From Lineus longissimus (lineage: Eukaryota > Nemertea > Pilidiophora > Heteronemertea > Lineidae), in NCBI RefSeq assembly GCF_910592395.1, contig NC_088317.1, positions 18,770,039 through 18,834,038 on the forward strand: a stretch of DNA of 64,000 nt. The letters run 5' to 3'. The stretch's first letter is position 1. Every line of letters begins with the position of its first letter. The notes under the pieces are model-generated. The model saw only the letters and a program-made list of their open reading frames with translations. It made no database searches and had not been told where the DNA came from. Both the position numbers and the translations under genes were made by a program. Of the stretch, positions 61,740 through 64,000 are shown piece by piece.

Positions 61740-61915
61740 AACACGGTGAAAGATTCTAAGTATTAGTTGTATACACATTTAGCCTACATGTACAGTCTTT
61801 ACAAGATTGTTAGGATCTTACTGAGAATCTTACAGGAGTCATGTAGTCATGTACATGTTCTCGAAACTTAATAAAATCTTTATGAATCTTATAATTAAAT
61901 ATTATCTTGGCATAT
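61740..61915. mobile_element. Dispersed element family B, copy 6
   Basis: Contains GAAAGATTCTAAGTATTAG, CTTTACAAGATTGTTAGGATC, TGAGAATCTTACAGGAGTC and TGTACATGTTCTCGAAAC. It follows the same order of words as copy 2. Confidence 0.6.
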
Positions 61916-63331
61916 AATTATATTTCGACAAAGAATGAGCACCCGCCTTGTAGAGATTTCGAGCTTTGGAGGGCGAACTCGGAATTTTTAGCCAACCCCT
62001 TGCTGATCTCCTTTTTGGCTTCTCATCAGCGTAATCAACGAAAGAAATCTATTTTAAATCTATAAATTGTGGGCAGTCCTCGTTTCACTGTGTGGAAATA
62101 AGACTATATTCATCATGAAATATCAGATAGTTTTCCTTTTTCATTCTCACAATAAAGACTGACATTGACCGATGACATTCAAGTTTCTAAACGATCAAAT
62201 GAATTGAACCCAGACACGAGAGAATACTCACGACGTCATCAACCTCGTCAACACATTAATCATCTGTGCACGAGTTTGATTAGGCGGCTGTACGTGTCAC
62301 CTTTACATCTATTAATTAGCAGGTTTTATAGAACTCTATACTGGTTATGTCACTGAAAATGTCAACGTAACGATATGTTCACTGGTAAGCTGCGTCGTTC
62401 ACAGTTTCTCTGACGCTCGGTCGTGTAGTACGGAGACCTGATCGATAGCCGACAGGCAGGAACAAGGTATGATAGAGCCAAATTCCCTGTATGATATATT
62501 TTATAGAAATTCAATTCTTGAAATGAGCATGATAAGTTTTGAGTTGCATGTTCTAGGTTAAATCTATACGATAATGTTTTACATTGGATTCTATACGGAG
62601 CCGAGTTTGTGTATGAGAATCGTTCGATCGAGTCAATTTTACCGAAATCTTGCAGGTAGTATGTTGCCTCTTTCCGAATTGTTCGCTTTCGTACACGTAC
62701 TTCAATAGATGACTCCCCTGTCAAATTGCTCTGGGAAAGGGAATTGATGTATGACTCGATGTAGTTAGCGATTTTATTTCCGTTTTTTTTCGCGCCATTA
62801 CGTGTGTTTGATTAGCCCTAGTACATTCTACCACTGTACGGCCACTAACTCACGTGTTTACCCTCCGCTACTTTACAGGTCGTCCATTGATTGTTATATC
62901 CTGGTCATTTATTATTCAACGCTTTCTACTGTAGCTAAATCAATAATACCCCATGGCAATATTAGTGTGTCATGTAGCAGGCTAGGCTGATCGCAGTCAG
63001 CTTCTGGCCCTGCTCGTCTGGAACAACACCAATCGCAGAATGTCAGGTAGCATGCTGGGCTTAATTTCAATTAGCAGCCGTATTTAACCGTGGTCATATT
63101 TTCCTTTAGTGTTGTAGGTCGACCCTCCAAGACCGATACATCCCCATCCAACCGAACCACCCCTACGTTGTTCCGTTTTAGCAGAGCATCCTCCCATTCA
63201 TCGCCATCCTCGATTTCATCTTACAGCTCGAATCTCAAGACCGACTGAATCACCATGCGGCACAACCCCATGCTTATGTTATTCCCGTAGGATCCTTCAT
63301 CTCACTGCCGTCATCTGTTTTATCTTTACAG

Positions 63332-63394
63332 CTCAACTCTTCAAGACAGATCGATGACGAGGATAAATAGAAAAAGAAACTGATAAATACTAAG
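63332..63394 (+). other. Candidate non-coding (5' untranslated) exon
   Basis: A short stretch lies between a good acceptor (TTATCTTTACAG) and a strong donor (AAG|GTAAGT). All frames carry stops, so if real it is untranslated. A similar acceptor with related downstream sequence lies about 105 bases upstream (CATCTTACAGCTCGAA). It could belong to a gene starting beyond the right edge. Confidence 0.25.
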
Positions 63395-64000
63395 GTAAGT
63401 AGATGAAGCGATCACGTCATTGGCATGAATTAGACTTCCGTCCTATGGGGTGACTTTGGACAACGGGGAATAACTTGTGCTGTATCCCTTCTGACCAATG
63501 CGTAATAATGACAGTCCCATGAGGGTAGAAAAGGATCAGTCCACCAAAGCTATAAAAATAATGACCCTTGTTGCCGCAGCAGTATCACGCTTATTAAACT
63601 TGTTGACATATTGACAATCGGTTCTTACGTAAATCAGTCACCAGGTAGACTGAATATTCGTTGAGCCAAAAACTAAATATTGTAATGTACACAAAAAACA
63701 CAGAATGCGTTTGAATTTTCCAACTGATTTTGGTGTAGGCACAGCACCAGACTGTCGACGTCACCTAGATTTTCAAAACAACCGTGTTGTCCATGGCGAT
63801 GTTTGATTCTCTCAAGGTGTAAGGCGGATGGGCATGTTTGGACTTCAGACGCCTTTGACCCAAGTATTATGAGGTTGGAGAGACTACACGATGAAAAGAA
63901 ATCGGTTTACCTTTAAACAGAATAGAAACCAGGCTCTGCTAATGTAGAGTTCGAGTGTAAAACATATTGTAAAGATATAAACCATGTGTGGTCGCGTGCC

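Larger units (their letters stand above)
43122..64000. other. Gene-poor right third of the window
   Basis: About 21 kb with no supported multi-exon gene on either strand. It contains members of a second dispersed repeat family (family B, entries below), a SINE near 61288, palindromes at 47553-47626 and 59150-59210, a TACATG microsatellite at 54106-54128, an 11-bp tandem repeat at 46401-46443, and three weak candidate exons (44186, 51208, 63332). The remainder is anonymous AT-rich sequence that could be intron of a large gene or intergenic. Confidence 0.5.

Noticed and set aside
61454-61749. Two overlapping 80-90 aa proteins
   Set aside because: Both overlap the body of the tRNA-derived SINE at 61288 and have no splice or domain support.

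Overview
The window is genomic DNA of a multicellular animal, most likely a marine invertebrate bilaterian. Genes are split into many short exons with GT..AG introns, and the intergenic DNA is full of tandem satellites, foldback elements and tRNA-derived SINEs. The sequence alone does not separate amphioxus, a hemichordate or a lophotrochozoan. There is no bacterial, viral or organellar signature.

Layout. (1) 1-1290 is a 92-bp tandem array running off the left edge. (2) 2093-7048 on the minus strand is a complete 8-exon SLC22-type (organic ion transporter, major facilitator superfamily) gene, 566 aa. (3) 8678-18888 on the plus strand is a 20-exon gene for a predicted secreted 1205-aa protein: signal peptide, Ig-like domain, LDL-receptor class A module, LRR N-cap, nine leucine-rich repeats each on its own exon, then about 760 residues of unrecognised C-terminal region with a long coiled coil and a glycine-rich hydrophobic segment. 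(4) 20505-26178 on the plus strand is a second complete 8-exon SLC22-type gene, 525 aa. (5) 27386-27811 is a 43-bp tandem array. (6) 35235-35710 on the minus strand is a decayed duplicate of the 3' exons and introns of the LRR gene. (7) 36925-39140 on the minus strand is a 4-exon gene for a predicted 518-aa type II membrane protein with a PAN-like cysteine-rich segment and an unknown distal domain. (8) 40588-42996 is 33 nearly indel-free copies of a 73-bp satellite. (9) 43.1-64 kb looks gene-poor, with dispersed elements, one SINE and a few weak candidate exons.

All exon models were built by hand from open frames, splice consensus and codon phase. In the four main genes every junction keeps frame and the summed lengths divide by three. 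The two SLC22 genes flank the LRR gene and share several intron positions, so they are probably old relatives. The left SLC22 gene and the LRR gene are divergent with about 1.6 kb between their start codons.

The most interesting object is the LRR gene. It joins classic extracellular recognition modules to a large helical domain that I cannot place, and it has left both a decayed tandem triplication of its last exon and a rearranged pseudogene copy about 17 kb away.
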